Below, in pieces: positions 26,225 through 35,857 of a DNA stretch of 64,000 bases. Where the stretch lies: contig NZ_JBCJKP010000001.1 of the NCBI RefSeq assembly GCF_039503195.1, forward strand, positions 9,796,001 through 9,860,000, written 5' to 3'. The notes beneath the pieces are model-generated. The model worked only from the letters and a program-made list of their open reading frames with translations. It did not search any database and was not told the origin of the DNA. Numbering within the stretch: the stretch's first letter is position 1; the number at the start of each line of letters is the position of its first letter. This DNA is from Streptomyces mirabilis. GTDB taxonomy: Bacteria; Actinomycetota; Actinomycetes; Streptomycetales; Streptomycetaceae. A program made the position numbers and the translations under genes.

Positions 26225-27928
26225 TCACGCGCGGCGGTAGATCGTGATCGAATGGCCGACGTCGTCGACGGGCGTGGCGCCGTGGAGCAGCGCCGCCAGA
26301 CGGCCGTCGGCCTTCGCGACGGCGGTGTCCGACACGGCGAGCAGTCCGTGCACCTCGCTCGGCGGCACCTTGCGCGGATCGGCCGCCTCGATCCCGTAGT
26401 ACGAGGGCACACCACTGCCCTTGTAGACCAGCCAGACCCGCTCGTGCGGATACCGCTCGGACAGACGGTCGGCGAGGCGGCCCAGGTCCTGCCCCCAGTC
26501 GACGTTCGAGTCGTGCAGCCGCAGACGGGTTTGCGAGGGTCCGCCGAACGCCTCGTTGGAGTACGGCAGGTAGTACGGGAACGCGCGCAGCGAACTGATC
26601 GCGACGAAGCCGACCAGCGCCGCCGTGACGAGGTGGGCCCAGCGGCGGCGCAGGGCGACGACCCCGGCCGCCGCCACCGCCAGGAACACCGGGACGAAGA
26701 GGGCGTATCTGACGCCGAGGTCCCGGGACCCGGTCATGGCCACGGCCAGCAGGGCGGCCGGGGGGAGCAGGACGTACGGGGCGGCGGGCCGCAGCCGGGG
26801 CAGGGCGGCCATCACGCCGAGGCCCATGAGCCAGAGCGCGATCATGCCGAGCGGTGTCTTCACCAGCAGCGCGGCCGGCAGGTAGTACCAGAGCGAGCCG
26901 TGGTAGAGCCGTCCGAACAGGAAGCCGGTCCACACGTCGTTCTCGAAGCCGAACTGGATCCGCATCCCGTCGCGGTACGGCCGGGGCACCGGCAGCCAGT
27001 CGATGACGAGCCCACGCAGACCGTGCACGGCCGGGAGGTTCGCGGGAGCCGTCCAACGCAGGTGCGGGTCGACGACGAGATAGGTCGCCCAGAGGACGGC
27101 GAGCGCCACCAGTGCCGTACCGGCCGCCATCGCCACACCCAGGCCGACGAGCCGCGGTTGCGCGCGCAGGCCCAGGCCCGGCGTGCGGCGTGCCTGCCAG
27201 AAGGAGAGGAACACCAGGAGCAGCAGCACCGGCACCGCCGGCAGGGTGCTCATCTTGGTGGCGAGCGCCGCGCCGAGCGCCGCCCCCGCGAGAGCGAGGT
27301 GGAGCAGGGGCCGCCGACGTCGGGCCCGCCACACCAGCCACACCGCCGTCAGCGGGAATCCGGCCGCCGGTACGTCGAGTGTGGCGAGCGAGCCGTTGGT
27401 GATGACGTCGGGCGAGTACGCGTACAGCGCGAGCGCCACCAACCCGCCCACGGCGCCGACGAGTTCACGGGCGAACGCGAGGACGACCAGACCGAACAGC
27501 AGCGTCAGCACGATCACCGGCAGCCGCGCCCACAGCATCACCCGCCAGGGATCGTTGCCCGACTCGTACAGCAGCCGCCGCCCGAGCGCGGTCTGATCAC
27601 CCGTGAAGTGGGCATCCAGATGCGGATGGGCGAACACCAGTCCGGTCGCGATGATGAGCTTGCCCAGCGGGGGATGCTCGGGGTTGAAGTGCAGGCTGTG
27701 TTCCCGCACATAGGTCTCCGCCGTGCCCACGTACACCGGCTCGTCGATCGTCGGCGTCTGCTGCGCGGCCGCCGTGACCATCGCGACCGCCATCTGGGCC
27801 AGCAGGGCGATCACCGCCAGCGCGAGCAGCCACCGCCGGTGCCGCCGGAGCCGTTCGAACCGGACCGGCGGTCTGACGGTGCTCGTGGGCAGGTGGTCGC
27901 CCTGCCTGCTGGCCATGGATGTCGACAT
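26225..27928 (-). CDS. Membrane glycosyltransferase, GT39/ArnT-like
   Basis: A 567-residue polytopic membrane protein with roughly eleven hydrophobic segments. The first extracytoplasmic loop has TIDEPVYVG and HFNPEHPPLGK, the acidic and HPPL motifs of GT-C-fold mannosyl/arabinosyl transferases that use polyprenyl-phosphate sugars. A C-terminal soluble part carries NVDWGQDLGRLADRLSERYP. The start is ATG 27928. It probably transfers a sugar to a protein, lipid or wall polymer on the outer side of the membrane. It is downstream of a GH114 lipoprotein gene on the same strand, so both may act on cell-surface glycans. Confidence 0.85.
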   Translation of the reverse strand: MSTSMASRQGDHLPTSTVRPPVRFERLRRHRRWLLALAVIALLAQMAVAMVTAAAQQTPTIDEPVYVGTAETYVREHSLHFNPEHPPLGKLIIATGLVFAHPHLDAHFTGDQTALGRRLLYESGNDPWRVMLWARLPVIVLTLLFGLVVLAFARELVGAVGGLVALALYAYSPDVITNGSLATLDVPAAGFPLTAVWLVWRARRRRPLLHLALAGAALGAALATKMSTLPAVPVLLLLVFLSFWQARRTPGLGLRAQPRLVGLGVAMAAGTALVALAVLWATYLVVDPHLRWTAPANLPAVHGLRGLVIDWLPVPRPYRDGMRIQFGFENDVWTGFLFGRLYHGSLWYYLPAALLVKTPLGMIALWLMGLGVMAALPRLRPAAPYVLLPPAALLAVAMTGSRDLGVRYALFVPVFLAVAAAGVVALRRRWAHLVTAALVGFVAISSLRAFPYYLPYSNEAFGGPSQTRLRLHDSNVDWGQDLGRLADRLSERYPHERVWLVYKGSGVPSYYGIEAADPRKVPPSEVHGLLAVSDTAVAKADGRLAALLHGATPVDDVGHSITIYRRA

Positions 27929-28030
27929 GCCCTTTGATACGTCCGCTCCGTGCGCACCCGCTCATCCGGAATCCACCCGGCTTCGGTGCGAGTATGCACG
28001 GTGATCCCTCGCGGGCCGCGGCGGCGTCCG

Positions 28031-28895
28031 TCAGCGCGTCCGGCGGACGTACTCCGCACTGCCCGGCGTCGACACCTGCACATCACGCCGCACGATGCTC
28101 AGCCGGCCCCCGTAGCTCGCGAGGGCCTTGCGCAGACCGCTGTCGGTGTACTCGATGTCCATCACCCGGTCGTCGAACGACTTTGCGTACGTGCCGCACT
28201 CGTCGTACTGGCCGCACTCCTCGGCCACCGCGAAGTCGAGCTTGGTCCTCGACCTGAGCCCGGCCAGTTCCGAGGTGTTCTTCTGCCCGATGGCCAGCCC
28301 CCGGGCGTGTGCGTGGGCCGAGAGGAGCGTGATGAACGCGGTGGCGTCGTTCGCCGTCAGCAGATGGCCGGAACGGGTGTAGCTGTCGTAGTTGTCAGGC
28401 TCGACGGCGTCGAATCCCTTGTCGGCGCATTCGTCGATCCAGCGGTTGACCCGCGCGGCCACCCGCTTGCGCCTGGCCGGCGTGCGGAGGTCGAGGAGCG
28501 CCTCGTTCCAGTCGTGGTCCACGACGACCGTGCCGTGCGCATCCCGCAGCAGCAGATCGGCCGGCCACGCCTTCGACTCGTCCGGCTGGGCCTGGAAGGC
28601 GTTGACGTAACAGATGTTGTACACGCCGGGCGCGGGCGAGTCCGAACGATCGCGGCTGACGATACGGACGTCGGACGGTGGTGGATAGGCGCCGCCGATC
28701 TGGTAGTCGAAGCCCGCGTGGAGCGGGGGAGTTGTACGGTCCCCGGGCTCGACGGGGAGGCCTTACCCTGCTGGGGTGGCGTCCCCTCGTCAGACCCGGT
28801 CGTACAGCTCACCAGCGTCGCGAGCGCCACCAGGGCGGCGGCCGCCCCCAGGCCGGTGACGCGGGAAACACGTTGGGCGGGAATGTCGGCTCCAT
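28031..28895 (-). pseudogene. GH114-type lipoprotein (endo-alpha-1,4-polygalactosaminidase-like), frameshifted
   Basis: A secreted glycosidase-like gene in at least two frames. An N-terminal frame carries the lipoprotein signal GLGAAAALVALATLVSCTTG and ends at TVQLP. The next frame continues PLHAGFDYQIGGAYPPPSDV, then NICYVNAFQAQ, GFDAVEPDNYDSY and DIEYTDSG. These are hallmarks of GH114 proteins; the Asp/Glu in DAVEPDN are the likely catalytic region. One base added to the GGGGG run at 28725-28729 joins the frames. The start is uncertain: ATG 28895 would need another base near 28875-28877. Probably sequencing indels. It would cleave alpha-1,4 galactosamine polymers outside the cell. Confidence 0.75.
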
Positions 28896-29186
28896 TCGAT
28901 CGCGGGTACGACCCCGCCTCGGACGCTCCCGCGGTCCTGGCGACTTTGGCCGGACTCGAACGGTGTCCGCTACCGGCTGGGCGCACCTCTGCGTGCCCGG
29001 CGCGGCGCCTGGGCACCTCAGGATCACATCGTCTGGACGACACCCGCGTCAAGGCGGCCCCCGCGACACCCGCGTGGGTCGCGGACCCGGCCCAGTCACA
29101 TGACAGAAGCGCCGCCGTGACCTGCGGCGTGATGCTGACCGTCACCCTGTTGTCGTAGCCGCGGAACTCAAGGAGGAGGACACCTC

Positions 29187-29792
29187 ATGCCCATCGGAAT
29201 CATCGGTGCCGGAGCCATCGGCCGGGCCCTCGCCTATCGGTTCGTGGCGGCGGGCGAGCAGGTCGTCATCAGCAACAGCCGGGGACCGCAGTCACTGCGG
29301 GACCTCGCCGCCTCGATCGGCCCGGCCCTGACGCCCGCCACCGTCGCGGAGTCGGCCAAGGAGGAGATCGTCGTCCTCGCCGTGCCGTGGCGACGGCTGA
29401 GCGAGGCGGTGGCCGCCGCGGACGTCCTCGACTGGCAGGAGCGGATCGTCATCGACACCACCAACCCGCTCGGACCGCCCGACTTCAAGGTCGCCGACCT
29501 CGACGGCCGCACCTCCAGCGAGGTCGTCGCCGAACTCGTCCCCGGAGCACGGCTGGTGAAGGCGTTCAACACCCTGACGCCGGCGGTGCTCGGCTCCGAT
29601 CCGCGCACTTTTGTCGGACGGCGGGTGATCTTCCTCTCGGGAAACCACCCCGGGGCCAACGAGCGCGTCACGCGGCTGGCGGATCGGGTGGGGTGGGCGG
29701 TCATCAATCTGGGCCCGCTGGCGTCCGGCGGACGGCTGCAGCAGTTCCCGGGCGGCCCCCTGCCGACGCTCAATCTGCTCCTGGAGCCCTGA
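29187..29792 (+). CDS. NAD(P)-binding reductase, F420-dependent NADP reductase-like
   Basis: A 201-residue Rossmann protein. GIIGAGAIGRALAYRFVAAG at the extreme N-terminus binds the dinucleotide, SNSRGPQS follows the second strand (the NADP-type position), and VIDTTNPLGPPDF, VKAFNTL and FLSGNHPGA match the NADPH:F420 oxidoreductase/coenzyme F420-binding domain group. These proteins move hydride between NADPH and F420 or act as related oxidoreductases. The start is ATG 29187 with AAGGAGGAGG upstream. It is followed by an alpha/beta hydrolase on the same strand after 21 bases. Confidence 0.85.
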   Translation: MPIGIIGAGAIGRALAYRFVAAGEQVVISNSRGPQSLRDLAASIGPALTPATVAESAKEEIVVLAVPWRRLSEAVAAADVLDWQERIVIDTTNPLGPPDFKVADLDGRTSSEVVAELVPGARLVKAFNTLTPAVLGSDPRTFVGRRVIFLSGNHPGANERVTRLADRVGWAVINLGPLASGGRLQQFPGGPLPTLNLLLEP

Positions 29793-29813
29793 CCCACGCC
29801 GTATTGTCAGGAC

Positions 29814-30737
29814 ATGACCGGAGACCGCATCGAACTGGCCGTACACGACCACGGTGGTGACGGCCCACCCCTGCTTCTGCTGCACGGAGCCAGGCGTACG
29901 CTCGCCGACTGGGCCGCCGTGGCCCCCCTCCTCGTCCCCCGGCACCGGGTGCTCGCCGTGGACCTGCGCGGACACGGTCTCTCACCGTCGGGGACCTGGA
30001 GTCTTCCCCGGGTACTGGACGACATCGAGGCGGTGCTCGAACGGTACGACCTGCCCGGCGCGCTGCCCGTCGGGCACTCGCTCGGCGGGATGATCGCCGT
30101 ACGGTACGGGCTGGAGCATCCGGACGTCACGCCCGGCGCGGTGAACCTGGACGGATACGGCTGGGGCCGCCCCGACCAGTACGTGGGCCTCGACCCGGTG
30201 TACGTCGAGGAGCGCCTCACCCAGGTGCGGGAGTCGGCGACCGCGACGGTGTCCGGCGGACCGCTGCCGGCGGACGGCCTCAAGGACCTGCTCGCCGAGC
30301 AGCGCGCACTCTCCGACCGACTGGGCATTCCCTACGAGCTGTTGGAGGCCGGCCTGCTGCGCAGCGTGCGGCCCGCGCCCGACGGACGGCTGGTGGTGCA
30401 CCCCGAACGCGCGCTCGTGCTGGAGATGCTGGCCGCCGTCGACGCACTCGACCTCTTCGACCTGTTCGACGCCTTCGCGCGGACGCGGCGCCCACTGCTG
30501 CTCGGACGGGCCGCGCGACCCGTACCGCCCGCCCCCGGCCTGCCCTGGTTCGACGAACTGATGACGGCGTACGGGAAGGGGCTCGCCAGGGACCTCGCCG
30601 AACTGGCCGGGCGGCGGACCACCGTGCGGGTCGTCGGGATCGACGGTACGCACGAGATGCTCCTGGAGAGTCCCGGCGCGGTCGCCCATGCCCTCCTCGC
30701 CTTCACCTCCGAGGCGTTCCCCGGGTCCGAGTCATGA
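29814..30737 (+). CDS. Alpha/beta hydrolase
   Basis: A 307-residue alpha/beta-hydrolase-fold enzyme. The oxyanion region is LLLLHGARRTLADW, the nucleophile elbow is GHSLGGM, the strand AVDLRGHGLS is conserved, and the catalytic His is probably in GIDGTHEMLLESP near the C-terminus. It hydrolyses an unknown ester, epoxide or similar bond. The start is ATG 29814. Its last codons overlap the start of the LAL regulator gene (ATGA, 30734-30737), so regulator synthesis is coupled to it. It follows an F420/NADP reductase by 21 bases. Confidence 0.88.
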   Translation: MTGDRIELAVHDHGGDGPPLLLLHGARRTLADWAAVAPLLVPRHRVLAVDLRGHGLSPSGTWSLPRVLDDIEAVLERYDLPGALPVGHSLGGMIAVRYGLEHPDVTPGAVNLDGYGWGRPDQYVGLDPVYVEERLTQVRESATATVSGGPLPADGLKDLLAEQRALSDRLGIPYELLEAGLLRSVRPAPDGRLVVHPERALVLEMLAAVDALDLFDLFDAFARTRRPLLLGRAARPVPPAPGLPWFDELMTAYGKGLARDLAELAGRRTTVRVVGIDGTHEMLLESPGAVAHALLAFTSEAFPGSES

Positions 30738-33517
30738 CGCCGCTCGGTGACGAGTGGATCGTCGGCCGGGACCACGAACTGGCTCTGCTGTCACGGTTGG
30801 TGGACGCTCTCACGACGGGGCGGACCGGGGCCCTGCTGATGACGGGAGGCCCCGGCGCGGGCAAGAGCGCCCTCCTCGACGCCGCCGCCCGCATGGCCCG
30901 CCGGTCCGGGGTACGGGTGTTGCGCTGCCGGGGGAGCGAGGGCGAGTCGGGCCTCCCCTTCGCCGGACTGCACCAGCTGCTGCGACCCTTCCTCGACCTG
31001 GCCGAGGGGTTGCCCGCACGCCAGCGGGCCGCCTTGCTCGGCGTGTTCGGACTCGACGACGGCACGCCGACGGTCTCCGACCCCCTGCTGACCTCGCTCG
31101 GCGCGCTCACCCTGCTCTCCGACGTCGCGGAGCACGGCCCGCTCCTCCTGGTGATCGACGACACCCACTGGCTGGACCTGGGCACCCTCGACGTTCTGGC
31201 CTTCATGGCCCGACGCCTCGAAGGCGAGCCGGTCGCCCTGCTCCTGGCGGCGCGCGACACCGCCGTACCCGCGCAACTCGACGGTCAGGTCGATCGGTTG
31301 TCGATCGAGCCGCTCGACCCGGCCGCAGCCGGACGGCTCCTCGACCATCAGCCCCGGCCACCCGCGGGTCGGGCCCGCTCCCGCGTCCTCGAACAGGCGG
31401 CGGGTGTCCCGCTCGCCCTCGTCGAACTCGCCCGGGCCGTGGCGCGCGACCCGGCCGCCGCCCACGAGGACGCGCTGCCCCTCACCGACCGGCTGGAAGC
31501 CATCTTCGCCGCGGACCTTCCCGAACTTCCACCGGTCACCCGTGAGTTGCTGCTCTACGCGGCGGCCGCGGAGAGTGCCGAGCTGCCCGTGATCCTCTCG
31601 GCCGTGGGAGACCGGGCGACCCCGGACGACTGGCTGCCCGCCGAACGCGCCGGACTCGTCCGCGTCGACGCCGACCGGGTCCGCTTCCGCCATCCGCTGA
31701 TACGTTCCGCGGTCTACCGGTCCGCGACCTACGCCGAACGCCACACAGCCCACCGAGCGCTCGCCGACGTCCTCGTCGGCGATCCCGACCGCCGTGCCTG
31801 GCACCACGCGGCCGCCGCCTCCGGCGTCGACGAGGAGGCCGCCCGGGAACTCGACGACAGCGCGGCCCGGGCACAGCGTCGCGGCGGCTACGCGGCCGCC
31901 GCGACGGCCCTCGAACGCGCGGCGCGGCTCAGTCCCGACCCCACCGTCCGCGCCGGGCGCCTGGTACGGGCCGCGACCATGGCGATGTACGCCGGTCACC
32001 CGCGGTGGGTCGGCGAACTCAGCACCCAGGTCGCCACCCTCACCGACGAACCGGCCCTCCTCGCCGAGGCCTCGCTCCGGGCGGGCTGGGCGCTCGCCGT
32101 GACCACCCGGTTCGCGGGCTCGCTCGGCTTCCTGTTGCCGGTCGCCGAGGCCGCCGTCGACGAGGACCCCGTACTGACCCTCGACGCCCTGACGACGGCC
32201 ACCACACCCGCGTACAACTCCGGCGCCCCGGAGCACCGCGAGAAGATCCTGCGGATCGCGGAGCGAGTGCCGCCGCAGGAAGACGAGATCGGCCGGCTCT
32301 GGGCCCTCGCCGGCTGTGATCCGCTGCGGAACCGGGCGCGAGCCCTCGCGATGTTCGCGCGCGCCTGGACCGATCCCCTCGCGGAGCCCAGAGCGCGCCC
32401 GGAACTGGACCTCCCGCTGGCCCGGATGGTCGTCCTGGGCGGGACGGCCTGGGTCCTGGACGAGACCGCCGAGGCGATACGGCTGCTCGGCGCGGCCATG
32501 GACCATCTGCGCCGCTCCCCGACCTCCGGGGCCAACGCCACCGTGGCTCAGGCCCTCGCGCTGGCCCTCTACGAGAGCGGGTCCTGGACCGAGGCCCGTG
32601 CGGCTCTCGACGAGGCGTACGGCCTGGCCGCCGAAGGCGGACTGGAGAACGTGGTGGTGGGAGCGCCCGTGCTCCGCGCCACCCTGCTCGCCCTGCGCGG
32701 CGACACCGAAGAGGCCCGCGCCGCCGTACAACGCGCCGTGCACGGCATCGACCTGCCCAACTGCCGCAGCCTCCAGGTGCGCACGCACTACGCGCTGGGC
32801 GCCGCCGCACTCGCGGAGGGCGACCACGCGGCGGCCTACGACCGCTTCCGTGCCGTCTACACCCGGCAGCCGGAGCCCGAGCCCCTGCACTTCCACGCCT
32901 CCGACTACTACCTGGCCGACCTCGTGGCAGCCGCCGTCCGCACCGGCCGGGCCGAGGACGCACGGCTCGTCCTCGACACGACCAGGCGGCGCCTCGCCGA
33001 GGGCGAGACGTCCGCGCGACTCACCGCGATCGTGCACCGGGCCGACGCCCTGCTCGCCGAACCGGACGACGCCGAACGGCACTTCACGGCGGCCCTGGCC
33101 GACCCGGCGGGCGACCGATGGCCCTTCGAACGGGCACAGGTCCGCCTCGACTACGCCGAGTGGCTTCGCCGCCGGCGCCGCGCGGTGGAGGCGCGCCCCC
33201 TGCTCGCCGCGGCGCTGGAGGTCTTCGAACGGCTCGGCACCCGCCCCTGGACGGACCGCACCCGCGCCGAACTGCGCGCCGCGGGTGTCACTCCGGCGAG
33301 CCCGTCGGTCGGTTCCGCGGACAGCCTCGCCGAACTCACCCCGCAGCAGCTGCAGATCGCCCGCCTCGCCGCCGCGGGCCTGACCAACCGGGAGATCGGC
33401 GAACGGATCTTCCTCTCGCCCCGTACGGTCGGCTTCCACCTCTACCGGATCTTCCCCAAGCTCGGCATCACCTCTCGTGCCCAACTCCGCGACGCGCTGC
33501 CCGAGCCGGGGGAATGA
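30734..33517 (+). CDS. LAL-family LuxR regulator with AAA-type ATPase domain
   Basis: A 927-residue large ATP-binding LuxR regulator. The Walker A motif GGPGAGKSALL is near residues 38-48 and Walker B LLLVIDDTHWLD near 140. A long TPR-like helical region follows. The C-terminal LuxR helix-turn-helix is LTPQQLQIARLAAAGLTNRE with TVGFHLYRIFPKLGITSRAQ. LALs usually activate pathway genes upon sensing a ligand. It overlaps the upstream alpha/beta hydrolase by ATGA and ends 2 bases before the convergent PhyH gene. Its targets probably include the reductase-hydrolase genes just upstream, but that is inference. Confidence 0.93.
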   Translation: MTPLGDEWIVGRDHELALLSRLVDALTTGRTGALLMTGGPGAGKSALLDAAARMARRSGVRVLRCRGSEGESGLPFAGLHQLLRPFLDLAEGLPARQRAALLGVFGLDDGTPTVSDPLLTSLGALTLLSDVAEHGPLLLVIDDTHWLDLGTLDVLAFMARRLEGEPVALLLAARDTAVPAQLDGQVDRLSIEPLDPAAAGRLLDHQPRPPAGRARSRVLEQAAGVPLALVELARAVARDPAAAHEDALPLTDRLEAIFAADLPELPPVTRELLLYAAAAESAELPVILSAVGDRATPDDWLPAERAGLVRVDADRVRFRHPLIRSAVYRSATYAERHTAHRALADVLVGDPDRRAWHHAAAASGVDEEAARELDDSAARAQRRGGYAAAATALERAARLSPDPTVRAGRLVRAATMAMYAGHPRWVGELSTQVATLTDEPALLAEASLRAGWALAVTTRFAGSLGFLLPVAEAAVDEDPVLTLDALTTATTPAYNSGAPEHREKILRIAERVPPQEDEIGRLWALAGCDPLRNRARALAMFARAWTDPLAEPRARPELDLPLARMVVLGGTAWVLDETAEAIRLLGAAMDHLRRSPTSGANATVAQALALALYESGSWTEARAALDEAYGLAAEGGLENVVVGAPVLRATLLALRGDTEEARAAVQRAVHGIDLPNCRSLQVRTHYALGAAALAEGDHAAAYDRFRAVYTRQPEPEPLHFHASDYYLADLVAAAVRTGRAEDARLVLDTTRRRLAEGETSARLTAIVHRADALLAEPDDAERHFTAALADPAGDRWPFERAQVRLDYAEWLRRRRRAVEARPLLAAALEVFERLGTRPWTDRTRAELRAAGVTPASPSVGSADSLAELTPQQLQIARLAAAGLTNREIGERIFLSPRTVGFHLYRIFPKLGITSRAQLRDALPEPGE

Positions 33518-33519
33518 CA

Positions 33520-34338
33520 TCAGTGCGGTGCCGCCGGGGCGAACTCCGTGCCGCACGGCCCCGCGCCCTCGCTCTCGGGCAGGGCGACGGGCTCCCCGCC
33601 CATCGTCAGCGTGGGGTAGTGGCGGCCGATGTGATGGGTGGAGCGGCCGACGTAATGGCCGATGAAGGAGCGGCGGAAGCGGTCGGCGCTGCGGTTGGGC
33701 CCGGAGCCGTGCACCAGACTGCCGTTGAAGAACAGCACGTCGCCCGGTGCCATGTCGACGGGCACGACGGCCAGACCGGCCGGCGGCGGGACGTACTCCC
33801 GTACGAACGACAGTTCCGCGTCCGCCTCCTTCGGGCAGAACAGGTCCATGCGGTGCGTGCCCGGCACCACTTCCAGGCCGCCGTTCTCCCGGTCGATCGT
33901 GTCGCAGGCGATCCAGGCTGCCACGCAGGTGCCCGGCTCGACCCGCAGATAGAAGTTGTCCTGGTGCAGCGCCTGCCCCCGGGCCCCGGGCGGCTTGAAG
34001 TAGAACATGCTCTGAGCCGCCAGGACCTCCTCGCCGAGCAGGGTCTCCAGGATCCGCCGCAACCGGGGATCGAGGAGGCGACGCAGGGACAGCTCGTTGA
34101 TGCGGTGCGGATGCATGACCCGTGGATGGGCGGCCAGCGGATCCTCCGGACCGCCGGTCCCGGCGGCCCCGGTGGCCCGGGGTTCGAAGTGCCCCGGGAC
34201 CGGCCCGGCGGCGTGCAGGGCCGCGAACTCCGCGCACAGCTCGTCGATCTCGGCGACGGTGAACAGCCCGCGCATCACCACGAACCCGTTCTCCTCGAAG
34301 TCCGACCACCGCGGCCCGCCCATGTCCGTGACTGTCAT
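33520..34338 (-). CDS. Phytanoyl-CoA dioxygenase-family Fe(II)/2-oxoglutarate oxygenase
   Basis: A 272-residue PhyH-fold dioxygenase. The metal-binding His-x-Asp is in ALHQDNFYLRV, the distal His in NGSLVHGSGPNRS, and the arginine that binds 2-oxoglutarate follows in ADRFRRSF. DFEENGFVVMRGLF at the N-terminus is typical. I start at ATG 34338, which has GGGAAGGGA upstream. Family members hydroxylate lipids, amino acids such as ectoine, or natural products. It is divergent from an AraC regulator, which is likely its controller. The substrate is unknown. Confidence 0.9.
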   Translation of the reverse strand: MTVTDMGGPRWSDFEENGFVVMRGLFTVAEIDELCAEFAALHAAGPVPGHFEPRATGAAGTGGPEDPLAAHPRVMHPHRINELSLRRLLDPRLRRILETLLGEEVLAAQSMFYFKPPGARGQALHQDNFYLRVEPGTCVAAWIACDTIDRENGGLEVVPGTHRMDLFCPKEADAELSFVREYVPPPAGLAVVPVDMAPGDVLFFNGSLVHGSGPNRSADRFRRSFIGHYVGRSTHHIGRHYPTLTMGGEPVALPESEGAGPCGTEFAPAAPH

Positions 34339-34402
34339 CCGACCGTCCCTTCCCACCGGAGTCCCAGGTGTTTCACGCTAGGTCGACGAGCCTTCCTGGG
34401 GG

Positions 34403-35368
34403 ATGCCCGTGCGTGCTGAGGAGTTGCCCGAGCCTGCTGCCCCGTCCCCGCCGCCGGGCCTGGTGACCGTCGGTCGTTTCGACCAGGGACCGGGATACCG
34501 CGTCAACCGGCCTCGGGGCAGCGACAGTTGGCTGTTCACCTGGACGACGGGCGGAGGGGGACGGCTCCGGCAGGGAGCGGCCCGGACGGTGGCCGGCGCC
34601 GGAGATCTGGTGGTTCTGGGGCCCGGCGTGCCGCAGCGCTACGCCGTCGAACCCGGCGCCGGACACTGGGCGTTCTGGTGGGCGCACTGCCAGGCCCGCC
34701 CGTCCTGGACCGGATGGCTGCGGCCCCACGCACTCGACGACGGCCTGTACGCCGTCGGACCCGCGCCCGCCCGGGAACGCATCGAAGCGGCGTTCCGCCG
34801 GATGCTCGCCGACGCCCGCTGGACGGGAGACGGGCCGCCGCCCGAGGCCGCGGAGCCCGCCCCTGGCGAGGTCGCGGTCGCGCACGGCACCGCCGCCCGG
34901 GAGCTGGCCCTGTGCTCCCTGGAGGAGGTCGTGCTGCTCGCCGCAGCCCGCGTGGAGCGCCGCCGCCCCGATCTCGACGCCCGCGTCCGTCACGCGGAGG
35001 CGGTGATCGCCGCGGACCCGGGCGCGCACCACACCGTCCGCTCGCTGGCCGGGGCGGTCGCGCTCTCACCGTCCCGGTTCGCCCACCTGTTCACCGAGCA
35101 ACTCGGCCGCTCCCCGATGCGGGCGCTGCGCGAGGCCCGGCTGCTGCACGCGGCCCGGCTCCTGGAAGCCACCGAGCTCCCGGTGGAACGGGTGGCCGCG
35201 GCCTCCGGATTCACCAGCGCGTTCCACTTCAGCCGGGTCTTCCGGCAGCGCTACGGGACTCCACCGGGCGCCTACCGGAAGGGCACCGCTAGGAGTGCGG
35301 GGGATGCGGGGGATCCGGAGAATGCGGGGGATCCGGAGAATGCGGGGGAGGCGGCGGGATCGTCGTGA
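34403..35368 (+). CDS. AraC-family regulator
   Basis: A 321-residue regulator. An N-terminal cupin-type sensor (DLVVLGPGVPQRYAVEPGAG) precedes the C-terminal pair of helix-turn-helix motifs: VRSLAGAVALSPSRFAHLFT, and VERVAAASGFTSAFHFSRVF. The start is ATG 34403. It is divergent from the PhyH dioxygenase gene, so it probably senses that enzyme's substrate and controls its expression. The C-terminal tail (AGDPENAGDPENAGE) is encoded by an 18-base tandem repeat and overlaps the 3' end of the convergent universal-stress-like gene by 80 bases. Confidence 0.92.
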   Translation: MPVRAEELPEPAAPSPPPGLVTVGRFDQGPGYRVNRPRGSDSWLFTWTTGGGGRLRQGAARTVAGAGDLVVLGPGVPQRYAVEPGAGHWAFWWAHCQARPSWTGWLRPHALDDGLYAVGPAPARERIEAAFRRMLADARWTGDGPPPEAAEPAPGEVAVAHGTAARELALCSLEEVVLLAAARVERRRPDLDARVRHAEAVIAADPGAHHTVRSLAGAVALSPSRFAHLFTEQLGRSPMRALREARLLHAARLLEATELPVERVAAASGFTSAFHFSRVFRQRYGTPPGAYRKGTARSAGDAGDPENAGDPENAGEAAGSS

Positions 35369-35822
35369 CGGCGGGCGTGGCCTCGGGCCAGATCAGCAGC
35401 ACCGGGCACGGCGCGTGATCGACGACGAACCGCCCGGCCCGGCCCAGGCTGTGCGGTCCGAGCCGGGCCCGGTCGCCGTCCCGGGCCACCACGAGCAGAT
35501 CGGCGCCCTCGGCCGCGGCGACCACCTCACGCTCCGTGCGCCCGGGGCGTTCCTGGCGGGTGCAGGGGCGGCCGAGGCGCTCGGCCGCCGCGTCGAGCAG
35601 CCGCGCCGCCGACCGGGCGCCGAGATCCTCCAGCCGGTTCCCGGGATCGCGCTCGGCGTGCCCCCGGCCGAGCAGCCCGGCGAAGGCGCCGTGCGCCAGT
35701 CCGGGCACCCCGGGTTCGCTGACGTGGAGCAGCACGACCTCGGTCGCCTGCGGCGCGTGCGTGCGCACGGCGTCCACGCAGGCCGGCCAGGTCCCCTCGA
35801 CGAGCCAGACGACGACCCGCAT
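35289..35822 (-). CDS. Universal stress protein-like
   Basis: A 177-residue protein with a Usp-like Rossmann fold. It starts MRVVVWLVEGTWPACVDAV and carries VVLLHVSEPG, ADLLVVARDGD and a nucleotide-loop-like GPHSLGRAGRFVVDHAPCPV. The latter matches the Usp G-2x-G-9x-G-S/T ATP-binding region. I start at ATG 35822 because GGAGG lies 9 bases upstream; ATG 35828 is too close to it. The proline/histidine-rich tail (PPPPHSPDPPHSPDPPHPPHS without interruption) is encoded by the tandem repeat shared with the convergent araC gene, and is probably a recent extension. Confidence 0.75.
   Translation of the reverse strand: MRVVVWLVEGTWPACVDAVRTHAPQATEVVLLHVSEPGVPGLAHGAFAGLLGRGHAERDPGNRLEDLGARSAARLLDAAAERLGRPCTRQERPGRTEREVVAAAEGADLLVVARDGDRARLGPHSLGRAGRFVVDHAPCPVLLIWPEATPAVTTIPPPPPHSPDPPHSPDPPHPPHS
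35297..35350. repeat. 18-base tandem repeat coding on both strands
   Basis: Two perfect 18-base units (GCGGGGGATCCGGAGAAT at 35306-35323 and 35324-35341) are flanked by partial copies at 35297-35305 and 35342-35350. The array lies in the 80-base overlap of two convergent genes and is translated in both. It encodes GDPENA repeats in the AraC protein and HSPDPP repeats in the Usp-like protein. A unit length divisible by three keeps both frames open. Confidence 0.85.
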
Positions 35823-35857
35823 GAGCATCAGCCTCCGGCCCTCACTAGTGCGACGGC

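Noticed and set aside
28945..28972. A GTTCGAGTCC-like T-arm sequence on the minus strand suggesting a tRNA or attachment-site remnant
   Set aside because: Only three base pairs flank the loop, and no anticodon or D-arm can be folded around it; in this G+C range the match is probably chance.
30791..34309. A 1172-codon minus-strand frame antisense to the LAL regulator
   Set aside because: The sense strand encodes clear Walker and LuxR motifs; the antisense protein is low-complexity Arg/Gly/Glu-rich.
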